Source: Nitrospirota bacterium (lineage in GTDB: Bacteria; Nitrospinota_A; UBA7883). From it: a stretch of DNA of 5,987 nucleotides. Below the pieces are notes generated by a model. That model ran no database searches. It saw only the letters and a list, made by a program, of their open reading frames with translations, and had not been told where the DNA came from. How positions within the stretch are numbered: position 1 is the first letter of the stretch; the number at the start of each line of letters is the position of its first letter. Shown here piece after piece: positions 1-5,987 of this stretch. Both the position numbers and the translations under genes were made by a program. The DNA lies in the NCBI GenBank assembly GCA_011052055.1, contig DRJW01000097.1:1-5987 (forward strand). Reading direction: 5' to 3'.

Positions 1-109
1 AAAGTCACAAGGTCGGCGCCAAGCGCTATTTCATTCTCCGAATCGATCCATCGATCCTGATACCCCCAACTCAGAGCAGACCAGTACATACAAAGAGCCT
101 GAGGTTGGG
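1..109. other. Unassigned region beyond the operon terminator
   Basis: No gene can be assigned here. Three reading frames run open to the left edge: plus frame 2 (2-196, TGA at 194-196), plus frame 3 (3-164, TGA at 162-164), and a minus-strand frame with an ATG at 89-87. The third begins MYWSALSWGYQDRW, is preceded only by a weak AGG, and lies just past the terminators. Plus frame 3 has somewhat C/G-rich third positions near the edge. Either the tail of a convergent gene or the head of a new minus-strand gene is possible. Small palindromes cluster here: GGCGCC at 15-20, AGCGCT at 22-27, and the 8-bp direct repeat ATCGATCC twice at 42-57. Sequence to the left would decide. Confidence 0.4.
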
Positions 110-153
110 AAAAGCCTCCGGCTTGAAAAAGCCCCCGGCTTGGAAAAGCCCCC
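103..153. repeat. Three tandem 17-bp repeats
   Basis: Three head-to-tail 17-bp units lie at 103-119, 120-136 and 137-153, followed by the first bases of a fourth at 154-159. Units 2 and 3 differ at one position (GGCTTGAAAAAGCCCCC and GGCTTGGAAAAGCCCCC). Unit 1 differs from unit 3 at three positions. Each unit plus the start of the next makes one hairpin of the terminator array annotated at 110-157. Because 17 is not a multiple of three, the array is unlikely to be a protein-coding repeat. Confidence 0.85.
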
Positions 154-157
154 GGCT
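110..157 (-). terminator. Tandem triple intrinsic terminator closing the operon
   Basis: Read on the minus strand, three short hairpins follow one another, each with a 3' T run. At 157-144 the stem is AGCC/GGCT with loop GGG, then TTT. At 141-126 it is AAGCC/GGCTT with loop GGG, then TTT. At 124-110 it is AAGCC/GGCTT with loop GGA, then TT. On the plus strand the stems are followed by G and A rather than T, so the array is directional and fits transcription of the operon, whose last stop codon is 59 bases upstream. The stems are only 4-5 bp and the T runs are short, so each alone would be weak; the triplication may compensate. Termination is inferred from structure. Confidence 0.65.
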
Positions 158-215
158 GGAGTGAAGCGTCAGATATATACGCCAGACAAGAGCTGATGTT
201 ACCGCAATAGACGGC

Positions 216-608
216 TCAACTTTCGTCGTTCTTTTTCAGAAACGCGATGATATCCATGACCTCCTGACCAGAAGGGTTCTTTTTCATTTTCATGTTTGTC
301 TTTTTAGCTTTATCCCTCCCCTTTTTCCACTTCCTCATCTCCTGGGTTTCAGCGCTATTTTCGTCCCAGGTCCTCTTGGGATCACTTAGCCATTGGGTCA
401 GCCAGCCTTCACTTCGTCTGGACATAATTCCTTTTAAACCAGGGCCGACTTTTTTCTTGCCGGTCAGTCTATGGCAAGCCTTGCACTTAAACGCCTTGCT
501 GTTAAACAGCTTTTCTCCACTGGCCGCGTCCCCTCCCGCCACCGCCACAGCTGAAAACGAAAAAGTAATCAGCATCGTCAAAACCATACTTTTAAGCGCG
601 TAGATCAT
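216..608 (-). CDS. Small basic periplasmic monohaem c-type cytochrome
   Basis: This encodes a 130-residue class I-like cytochrome c, probably a soluble periplasmic electron carrier. Residues 1-24 form a Sec signal peptide ending AVA, with cleavage likely before GGDA. The haem-binding CKACH lies at 42-46, followed by the VGPGLKG loop at 54-60. The usual distal ligand is a methionine; Met106 or Met108 in TNMKMKK is the best candidate, ahead of the C-terminal helix (EVMDIIAFLKK, 116-126). The stretch between the haem loop and the Met is unusually lysine-rich. The ATG at 608 is preferred over the in-frame ATG at 653 because GGAGG sits five bases upstream and translation then begins directly with a signal peptide. 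The longer form would add 15 residues and overlap the TPR gene by 10 bp. It is the last gene of the operon. Redox partner unknown. Confidence 0.88.
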   Translation of the reverse strand: MIYALKSMVLTMLITFSFSAVAVAGGDAASGEKLFNSKAFKCKACHRLTGKKKVGPGLKGIMSRRSEGWLTQWLSDPKRTWDENSAETQEMRKWKKGRDKAKKTNMKMKKNPSGQEVMDIIAFLKKNDES

Positions 609-613
609 AACAG

Positions 614-618
614 CCTCC
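614..618 (-). promoter_or_regulatory. Ribosome-binding site deciding the cytochrome start
   Basis: GGAGG on the minus strand lies five bases before the ATG at 608-606. The alternative upstream ATG at 653-651 lies inside the end of the preceding TPR gene and has no comparable site, so this motif fixes the start. Confidence 0.8.
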
Positions 619-643
619 ACATTACGGTTAAACGAAACAAGTT

Positions 644-1072
644 TCACTCGCATGCGTCGCGAAAACCAGCCGAACAGCCTTTTTTGTAATCGGCGCCAGC
701 TTGTTTCATGTCACCCATGATTTCGTGCGTCTGGGCGCGAGTATAATAAGCCTCACCAAGCTTCGGGTCGAGCTTTATCGCATGATCGAGGTCTTTGATG
801 GCGCCATCCACATCCCCCATATCCTTGCTGGCTTTGCCGCGTAGCCCGTAGGCTTTGGCCAGTTCCGGGTTTAGTTTAATCGCTTCTGAAGACAGTTTAA
901 TCGTGTTGGCGTAATCCGCCGATCCATACGCCGCCCTCGCCTCTCTGTAAATATTTTCAGCCTTCTTGGCCTCTGCGGCTTTGCCCTTGTCGCCGGGCCA
1001 TTTAAATTCGAAAGCAGAGGCTCCGGAAACGGATGTAATTAAAAGAACCAAAACAAGAATCCAGTATCTCAT
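644..1072 (-). CDS. Exported small TPR-repeat protein
   Basis: This encodes a 142-residue protein with an N-terminal hydrophobic signal peptide (1-20, ending ASA before FEF) and a short charged Lys/Ala-rich segment. About three tetratricopeptide repeats follow, at roughly 39-72, 73-106 and 107-139. The TPR pattern is clear in the middle repeat (AYGLRGKASKDMGDVDGAI, then AIKLDP). TPRs form helical superhelices that bind partner proteins, so an adaptor role in the periplasm is likely; no enzymatic motif is seen. The C-terminus carries two cysteines, Cys133 and Cys141, which could form a disulphide after export. It lies 20 bp after the membrane-fusion gene, which itself ends in TPRs. The start at 1072 is supported by a strong GAGGTGA site. 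Specific function unknown. Confidence 0.88.
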   Translation of the reverse strand: MRYWILVLVLLITSVSGASAFEFKWPGDKGKAAEAKKAENIYREARAAYGSADYANTIKLSSEAIKLNPELAKAYGLRGKASKDMGDVDGAIKDLDHAIKLDPKLGEAYYTRAQTHEIMGDMKQAGADYKKGCSAGFRDACE

Positions 1073-1075
1073 CGC

Positions 1076-1082
1076 TCACCTC
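1076..1082 (-). promoter_or_regulatory. Strong ribosome-binding site of the TPR gene
   Basis: GAGGTGA on the minus strand matches seven bases of the anti-SD complement, with GAGG six bases before the ATG at 1072-1070. It sits in the short gap after the fusion gene's TAA (1095-1093). It suggests strong independent initiation on the shared transcript. Confidence 0.75.
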
Positions 1083-1092
1083 ACTATAATTA

Positions 1093-4086
1093 TTATTGGT
1101 TAAATATAGCCATCGACTCTACGGCGGGAAGCTTCTCCATAGCCTTACGAACCAACCGCTTTTCAGTCTTCGACGACTTTGTCTTTATCGCCTGCGCGTA
1201 AAGCTCCCTGGCTTTTTTGGGCCGGTTCAGCTTTGTATTGTATAGCCCCGCAAGATTCACGATCGCCATGAAATAATCGCTATCGAGCCGGATCGCTTCT
1301 TCGAGCTTCCGCGCCCCCTCCACCTCCTTTCCAGCTTGAACGAGAAACATCCCTTTGAGATATTTTAACTGGGGCGAAAACAGCCTTTCTTTATCGAGTT
1401 TTTCCGTCTCCTTGAGCATGGAAAGACCCAGGCCGCTCCTTTTGTGATCGAGCGCGGCGTAAAGTGTGACCAGGTTCAAAGAAAGGTACGCGTATCTGGC
1501 GTCGTTGTTGTCTTGCTCGACTCTCAACGCCGCGTCATAATGACCGGCCGCCCTGGCCATGTTGTTGTTGTTTCTATCCACCTGACCGAGGTAAAAATAA
1601 TTCTGGGACACAAAATATTTTTTAAACTTCTTCATTTCTTCGCCAGAGCCAAAAACCACTTCAGGGAATTCCCTGTTCTTTAAGATCGCCGAAAGATTTT
1701 CACCTTTTATAATAACGCCTCTGGATTGGACACGTGGAGCCGTAAACTCCACTGTGGGCAGGTCGTCTGTAACCGGGGCCGCGCCGCCGATAAAACGCCG
1801 CAGACCTTCGGGGCCCATCATATATTTGGAAAGGAGGTTGTCCACATTATACACGCCTATTTCGGCCAGGCTTGCCTTTACCTGCGGCGAGTTCATTTTT
1901 TCAGCGATACTGTTGGAGTCAATCACAATTTTCTTATTGGATCCTATCATTATAATGTCCCATTTTGTGTACCACATGGCGCTGTTGGGAAAAACATCGA
2001 CAAACGCGGCCACGAGAGATTTAATATCATCAAGCGACATATGATGGATAGGTATCCATTGGGAAACCATGCCGTTTTCAGCAAGCCTTATTTTGCATAA
2101 CTCGTAAAACTCTTTTGTATATAAAGAGACTATTCCCGCGTTGGAGGGGGGCGGGGGCTCTGCCGTTATAAAGTCGAACTTTCTGCGGGTGGTGAGCAGA
2201 AAATTCCTTCCATCTTCCTCTACCATCTTGACCCGCGCAGAGTTCGCCACATCAAGGTTGCCATCTTTGAAAAACGGCGCGGCGTGAAACACTTCGCGGG
2301 AAATGTCGAGGGCGGTCACCTCCTTGAGCCCGTGGGTCAGAGCGGCGCCCACGGTGGAGCCGGTTCCAAAACAGATGACAAGCGCGTTTTCAGGATCGGG
2401 GTGTAACAAAAGAGGGATGTGGGCTTGTAGTTTTTCAAGTTGCAAAGCCTCCCGGAAGGCTCCGGCTATCGGATCGCCGTTTATCCATATCCTTTTAATC
2501 GGTTTTCTCCCAACGCTAAGGTCAGTGTATTGCGCCGACACCAGAACCGTGGCTGCTGGCCCCTCTTCGTAAAACTCGACCTCGCTACCTGCGTCCAGTT
2601 TTTGCGAGCTTAGCCTGTAGGCGATATCGGGGCTGTAAATGATAAACGCTGTAGGCCCGACAGCTAATATAAAAGTCGTCACGGCTGTCCAGAACCAGCG
2701 CTTGGGAGCTTTAATGAACATCAGCGTGAGTCCGCCCAGCATAGCCACCGCCGAGATCGCCACTATACTTTTTTGGACGCCGATCATTGGAATAAGAAAG
2801 TAGCCCGCCGCCAGCGAGCCTGCGACGCTACCGATTGTGTTGACCGCGTAATACCTGCCGACCCGCCCTGCGACTCGCTCTTTTCCAGGCGCGCCCGTCC
2901 CTATGGCAAGAGGAAAGCAGGCGCCCATAATAAGCGTGCAGGGAGTGACGATTATCAGCGAAAACAAAATCGCCGACACCATCGGCGCGCCTCCTGGGAA
3001 GGAGTCGGAGACCCAGCCGCTCGCGCCCAGGACAGCTGAAAATATCCCGACCATAGACTGGTTGAGCGCCATGCCCACCAGGGACAATAAAGCCATCACG
3101 CCTATGCCTATCATCGCGCTTGCGAACAAATAAAGATTCTTCTCCTGGGAATTTATCCTGGCTCTGGAAACGATGGCGCTTCCGGCGGCTATTCCAAAAA
3201 GAAAAACGGCCAGAACAAGAGTAAAGGCGTATGTTGTGTTGTTTAATAATAAAGACAATGTTCTGGTCCACAAAAGCTCTAGCGCTAAAGCGCAAAACCC
3301 TGTGATTGCGTAAAAGACCAGCGGAAGAGACTCTTGCCGGGGGCTTTGCTTTTTCCTTTTCTGTTGTCTGGTTTTGTCGTCCGGCCTATCTGTTTTCCAT
3401 ACTGTTTCACCGGCGATAAGCCATGCGGCCGCTCCGCAAAACAGGTTAAGCGACGCTCCTATCCTTAGCGAGCCTGTAAGACCGAAAATCTCTATCATCG
3501 CAAACCCTGCGGCGATACAACCTGTCATCGCTCCAATCGTATTCACGGCGTACAGGGATCCCGCCAAAGATCCGTGGCTTTTATCTGTTATCGTTGAAAA
3601 GTATTTAACCAGCGCAGGGAGCGTCCCGCCCATCAGGACGGTTGGAATCAACAACGCTAAAACGGCAAGAGCAAACCGGAGGAAGATGATGTATAAAGAA
3701 ATTCCCTCCTGTCCCCCATGAGCTAAAACGCTCACCGCCTTGAGAATATCGAGGATAACTGGAAACAGCAATACGTAAACCGCCAGACTGATTTCCAGAA
3801 CGCTATACAGACGCACAGGCGAAAAACCCCGGTCGAGGAGCCTTCCGAAAAGCTCCGCGCCCACGCCAAGCCCTCCCATAAAAGCCACCAGGACGGCGCT
3901 TACCGCGTAAATGCTCACGCCCAGAAATAAAGACAGTTGCCTGACCCAGACTATTTCATACGCCAGGCCGACAGCGCCAGACACGAAAAAGAGCGCAAGA
4001 ATGATAAAATGAGTAAAAGACAGCTGATTTGTTTGTGTCACAACGCTCACTCGCCTTCTATCTATTGCGTCATTTCGCCAAGACAT
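1093..4086 (-). CDS. Fused MFS-like membrane / spermidine-synthase-like protein with C-terminal TPRs
   Basis: The product is 997 residues. Residues ~24-485 are polytopic, with about 13 hydrophobic segments. The membrane part is an internal duplication: SGAVGLAYEIVWVRQLSL (36-53) is echoed by TGFCALALELLWTRTLSL (262-279), PTVLMGGTLP (148-157) by PCTLIMGACFP (381-391), and YAVNTIGAMTG by YAVNTIGSVAG. A very basic loop (~231-251) separates the halves. Residues ~500-790 resemble spermidine synthase: FGTGSTVG (573-580, nucleotide-binding glycine loop), ALDIS (592-596), EEDGRNFL (623-630), then AEPPPPSNAG (642-651) and SLYTKEFYE (654-662). The AEP-type loop replaces the DSTDP-type loop with the catalytic Asp of true polyamine synthases, so aminopropyl transfer is doubtful. 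TPR-like helices span ~828-970. The start is uncertain: no clear ribosome site precedes the ATG at 4086, and GTG codons at 4050 and 4041, downstream of AGAAGG, are alternatives. Family assignment is good; function is unknown. Confidence 0.87.
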   Translation of the reverse strand: MSWRNDAIDRRRVSVVTQTNQLSFTHFIILALFFVSGAVGLAYEIVWVRQLSLFLGVSIYAVSAVLVAFMGGLGVGAELFGRLLDRGFSPVRLYSVLEISLAVYVLLFPVILDILKAVSVLAHGGQEGISLYIIFLRFALAVLALLIPTVLMGGTLPALVKYFSTITDKSHGSLAGSLYAVNTIGAMTGCIAAGFAMIEIFGLTGSLRIGASLNLFCGAAAWLIAGETVWKTDRPDDKTRQQKRKKQSPRQESLPLVFYAITGFCALALELLWTRTLSLLLNNTTYAFTLVLAVFLFGIAAGSAIVSRARINSQEKNLYLFASAMIGIGVMALLSLVGMALNQSMVGIFSAVLGASGWVSDSFPGGAPMVSAILFSLIIVTPCTLIMGACFPLAIGTGAPGKERVAGRVGRYYAVNTIGSVAGSLAAGYFLIPMIGVQKSIVAISAVAMLGGLTLMFIKAPKRWFWTAVTTFILAVGPTAFIIYSPDIAYRLSSQKLDAGSEVEFYEEGPAATVLVSAQYTDLSVGRKPIKRIWINGDPIAGAFREALQLEKLQAHIPLLLHPDPENALVICFGTGSTVGAALTHGLKEVTALDISREVFHAAPFFKDGNLDVANSARVKMVEEDGRNFLLTTRRKFDFITAEPPPPSNAGIVSLYTKEFYELCKIRLAENGMVSQWIPIHHMSLDDIKSLVAAFVDVFPNSAMWYTKWDIIMIGSNKKIVIDSNSIAEKMNSPQVKASLAEIGVYNVDNLLSKYMMGPEGLRRFIGGAAPVTDDLPTVEFTAPRVQSRGVIIKGENLSAILKNREFPEVVFGSGEEMKKFKKYFVSQNYFYLGQVDRNNNNMARAAGHYDAALRVEQDNNDARYAYLSLNLVTLYAALDHKRSGLGLSMLKETEKLDKERLFSPQLKYLKGMFLVQAGKEVEGARKLEEAIRLDSDYFMAIVNLAGLYNTKLNRPKKARELYAQAIKTKSSKTEKRLVRKAMEKLPAVESMAIFNQ

Positions 4087-4101
4087 AAAGACTACGCCCG
4101 G

Positions 4102-5148
4102 CTATTTTTTGAACAGATCCTCAGGCTTGAACGTAGCTTTGAGGGAGCTTTTCAATTCTCCGGCCAGTTTGCTGTCGAGCATTCCCAGCTTTGCCGGAAA
4201 GGATTCGGTGAACCATACTTGCGATTTTCTATCGATAGCCAGTGAGTTAGGTTTCCCCTTACCGCCCGGTATGTTGAATTTCTGAGTAAGACCTGTTTCC
4301 TGGTTGAACCTCACCAGCCTGTTGTCTGTGCTCTGGACAAGCCATATGTCATCATTGGGGCCGAGCTTTATTTGCTGGGTGCCTTTGTTTTTAGGAAGCA
4401 TGTATGGCGTCGAGCTTTCCGTTTTTGGATTAAACCGCACAAGCTGGTTGTCTATCATGCGTATGTACCATACGTATCCTTTTGAATCAACTACCGTGCC
4501 CAGGGGAGACTGATTTTGTTTTGATATTCTCCACCTTCTGAATTTTCCCACGTCTGGGTCGAACATTGACAGACTGTTGTTAGCGCGTTGAACAAACCAG
4601 AGCTTTCCATCCGCGTCTTCGGCCAAGTCATAAGAATTGCTGTTGGCCCAAGGAATCGTGTATTCCTTGAACTTGCCCGACTTCGGCTCAAAGCTTACAA
4701 GCAAGTCGCTGTTCCAGCCGAGAGTCCATATCTTTCCGTCTTTGGCGGCGAGTATGGAAACAGGCCTTGTCTTTCTTGTGGGCAGGATATACTCGGCGAA
4801 CTTTCCGGTTGAAGGGTCGTACATGCCTATGGCGTTTGTATCTTGTTCGCTAAACCAGACTACTCCTTTTCTGTCTATGGTTATCTCCGAGGAATCGCTC
4901 TTGCTTGAGGGGATGGGGTATTCATTGAGCTCACCAGATTCCGGATCGAACCGGGCCAGCTTGTTTGCGGTAAACTCCAGAAACCATATAGAGCCATCCT
5001 GCCCTGCGGTAACCGCAGTAGGATATGCGTCTTTTCTTGCTAATGGATATTCGGTGAATAAGTCGTCAGAAGCCGATAATAAAGAGGCAAATGATAGGAC
5101 GAAAACACCGGCGGAAAATAGTGAGCAGGCGAATACTCGCATTGTCAC
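4102..5148 (-). CDS. Secreted seven-blade Vgb-like beta-propeller protein
   Basis: The product is 348 residues, with a signal peptide at 1-26 (ending LLSA before SDD). Seven repeats of about 43 residues follow, with tryptophans at 55, 98, 141, 184, 227, 269 and 312 in WF-type motifs (WFLEF, WFSEQ, WTLGW, WFVQR, WYIRM, WLVQS, WFTES). Each is followed by a FDP/FNP turn and an EY-x-P strand. This is the pattern of streptogramin B lyase (Vgb)-like propellers. Vgb linearises streptogramin B antibiotics using a catalytic histidine, but this protein has no histidine at all, so it should not be annotated as an antibiotic-resistance lyase. Ligand or protein binding in the periplasm is more likely. The initiator is GTG at 5148, overlapping the previous stop as GTGA, or the ATG at 5142. 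Neither has a strong ribosome site, which suggests translational coupling. It ends 15 bp before the fusion gene. Confidence 0.86.
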   Translation of the reverse strand: MTMRVFACSLFSAGVFVLSFASLLSASDDLFTEYPLARKDAYPTAVTAGQDGSIWFLEFTANKLARFDPESGELNEYPIPSSKSDSSEITIDRKGVVWFSEQDTNAIGMYDPSTGKFAEYILPTRKTRPVSILAAKDGKIWTLGWNSDLLVSFEPKSGKFKEYTIPWANSNSYDLAEDADGKLWFVQRANNSLSMFDPDVGKFRRWRISKQNQSPLGTVVDSKGYVWYIRMIDNQLVRFNPKTESSTPYMLPKNKGTQQIKLGPNDDIWLVQSTDNRLVRFNQETGLTQKFNIPGGKGKPNSLAIDRKSQVWFTESFPAKLGMLDSKLAGELKSSLKATFKPEDLFKK

Positions 5149-5987
5149 GACTTTGAGCGGAGCCGTATAAACAGAAAAACGCCTGTGAAAAAAACCGCTA
5201 AAACGACAATGCCTAAAATGTAAAATGTTGTCTCATCGGAGATGGATGACTTTCCTTTTAGTTTATTGACCATGCCACCGCTCTTTTCCCCGGCGGGAGA
5301 GGAGGATTCGGGTTTGACAATCGTCGATGGCAAAAGCCGCGCTATCTTGTTTGCCTTGCGGTCGCTTTGCGTGAACCAGATGGCGCCTTTAGAGTCTATG
5401 GCAATGCCCATTGGTTGCGAGTTGGGGGTGGGGATGCTGAAAAGACTCCAGGCCAGTCCCGTCTGATCAAAAAAACCGATCTGATTCGTCATGCTGTCAA
5501 CAATCCAGACATCGCCGTTGTCCGCTATGGCAAGCGCCTGGGGGACGGCGTTCCAGCCAGGCAAATCCACCACGCTATACACATCAGGCTCCGGCATGAG
5601 CACACCGAGTTGCTGGCTATGAAGATTGCATATCCATAAAACGCCGTTTTTGTCGAACCGCATCTGCCCCGGTTGCGATACCGGCACGGAAATCGGGAAT
5701 CTCCTTATCTTCTTTGTGTCCGGGTCGTATCGTATGATAAGGTTGTGAGCCACATCGCCTACCCAGATTTTGTCGGCGTTGTCGATTGTAATACCCATCA
5801 AGTTAGCGCCAGACCCGATTTCAATCTCCACGTTCTTTTTCTTTTTTACGTCCAGGTATCCCAGCACACCCTTGTTTTTTTCGACAAACCAGATCAGGCC
5901 TTTAGAGTCCGACGCAAGATCGTAGGGCTGTGAATTCGGAGTATGCATAATGAACTCTGTAAATTCTTCTTTAACCGGATCGAACCT
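5145..5987 (-). CDS. Vgb-like beta-propeller with C-terminal membrane anchor (5' end outside window)
   Basis: This is the last 280 residues of a protein whose start lies beyond the right edge. The frame is open to base 5987 and begins mid-repeat with RFDPVKEEFTEF, so the ATG at 5948 is internal. Five complete Vgb-type repeats are visible, with tryptophans at local residues 33, 75, 118, 161 and 204 (WFVEK, WVGDV, WICNL, WIVDS, WFTQS), plus the tail of an earlier one. A Ser/Pro/Gly/Lys linker follows (~222-252), then one transmembrane helix (~254-274) and a short basic tail (RLRSKS). That topology places the propeller outside the cytoplasm, tethered to the inner membrane. Unlike its neighbour, it retains some histidines (17, 81, 123 locally), though I see no clear catalytic arrangement. 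It overlaps the next gene by 4 bp. Probable paralogue of that gene; substrate unknown. Confidence 0.84.
   Translation of the reverse strand, partial: RFDPVKEEFTEFIMHTPNSQPYDLASDSKGLIWFVEKNKGVLGYLDVKKKKNVEIEIGSGANLMGITIDNADKIWVGDVAHNLIIRYDPDTKKIRRFPISVPVSQPGQMRFDKNGVLWICNLHSQQLGVLMPEPDVYSVVDLPGWNAVPQALAIADNGDVWIVDSMTNQIGFFDQTGLAWSLFSIPTPNSQPMGIAIDSKGAIWFTQSDRKANKIARLLPSTIVKPESSSPAGEKSGGMVNKLKGKSSISDETTFYILGIVVLAVFFTGVFLFIRLRSKS

Noticed and set aside
103..160. CRISPR array
   Set aside because: The units are 17 bp, directly abutting and without spacers, which is incompatible with a CRISPR array.
609..653. Longer start for the cytochrome (ATG at 653)
   Set aside because: It overlaps the TPR gene by 10 bp, lacks a ribosome site, and places a charged 15-residue stretch before the signal peptide. 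The ATG at 608 has GGAGG five bases upstream.
2828..3295. 155-codon minus-strand frame inside the fusion gene
   Set aside because: It is an alternate frame of the membrane domain, rich in Arg/Ser/His with no recognisable domain. The fusion frame has coherent helices and motifs throughout.
1093..4086. Polyamine biosynthesis call (speE)
   Set aside because: The catalytic Asp loop is replaced, the domain is fused to a large membrane region and TPRs, and no other polyamine gene is present.
4102..5148. Antibiotic-resistance call (virginiamycin B lyase, vgb)
   Set aside because: The fold pattern matches, but there is no histidine and the context is an envelope/cytochrome operon, so the resistance function is not supported.
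4637..5170. 177-codon plus-strand frame opposite the secreted propeller
   Set aside because: It is antisense to a clear seven-repeat propeller. Its apparent periodicity only mirrors those repeats, and it has no convincing start signal.
1..5987. Insertion sequences, tRNA or rRNA genes
   Set aside because: I saw no transposase-like frame, terminal inverted repeats, tRNA cloverleaf or rRNA-like stretch on either strand.

Overview
The window holds one co-directional gene cluster, all on the minus strand and so transcribed from right to left. It looks like a single operon. It contains the 3' part of one gene and four complete genes. Spacing is tight: a 4-bp overlap, then gaps of 15, 20 and 35 bp. 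The cluster ends in an unusual tandem array of three terminator-like hairpins. No internal promoter is evident, and the operon start lies beyond the right edge.

In transcription order the genes are: (1) a C-terminally membrane-anchored, Vgb-like (streptogramin-lyase-like) beta-propeller, cut by the right edge; (2) a secreted seven-blade Vgb-like beta-propeller; (3) a 997-residue polytopic membrane protein fused to a spermidine-synthase-like Rossmann domain and a C-terminal TPR region; (4) a small exported TPR protein; (5) a small, very basic, exported monohaem c-type cytochrome. All five products appear to be exported or membrane-bound. The most economical reading is a cell-envelope module, perhaps a periplasmic scaffold or sensor complex linked to electron transfer. 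This is inference; I recognise no characterised system with this gene set.

Several catalytic signatures are degraded. The spermidine-synthase-like domain lacks the usual catalytic Asp-rich loop, and the complete Vgb-like propeller contains no histidine, so neither should be annotated as the classical enzyme.

The organism is probably a Gram-negative bacterium: it has Sec signal peptides, a periplasmic cytochrome c, strong GGAGG/GAGGTGA ribosome-binding sites and mid-range GC. Fused membrane/spermidine-synthase proteins with TPRs and Vgb-like propellers are, from general knowledge, common in deltaproteobacterial-type, Nitrospinota/Nitrospirota-like and similar environmental lineages, but the window does not settle the taxonomy. 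The left 109 bases, beyond the terminators, contain nothing that can be assigned.
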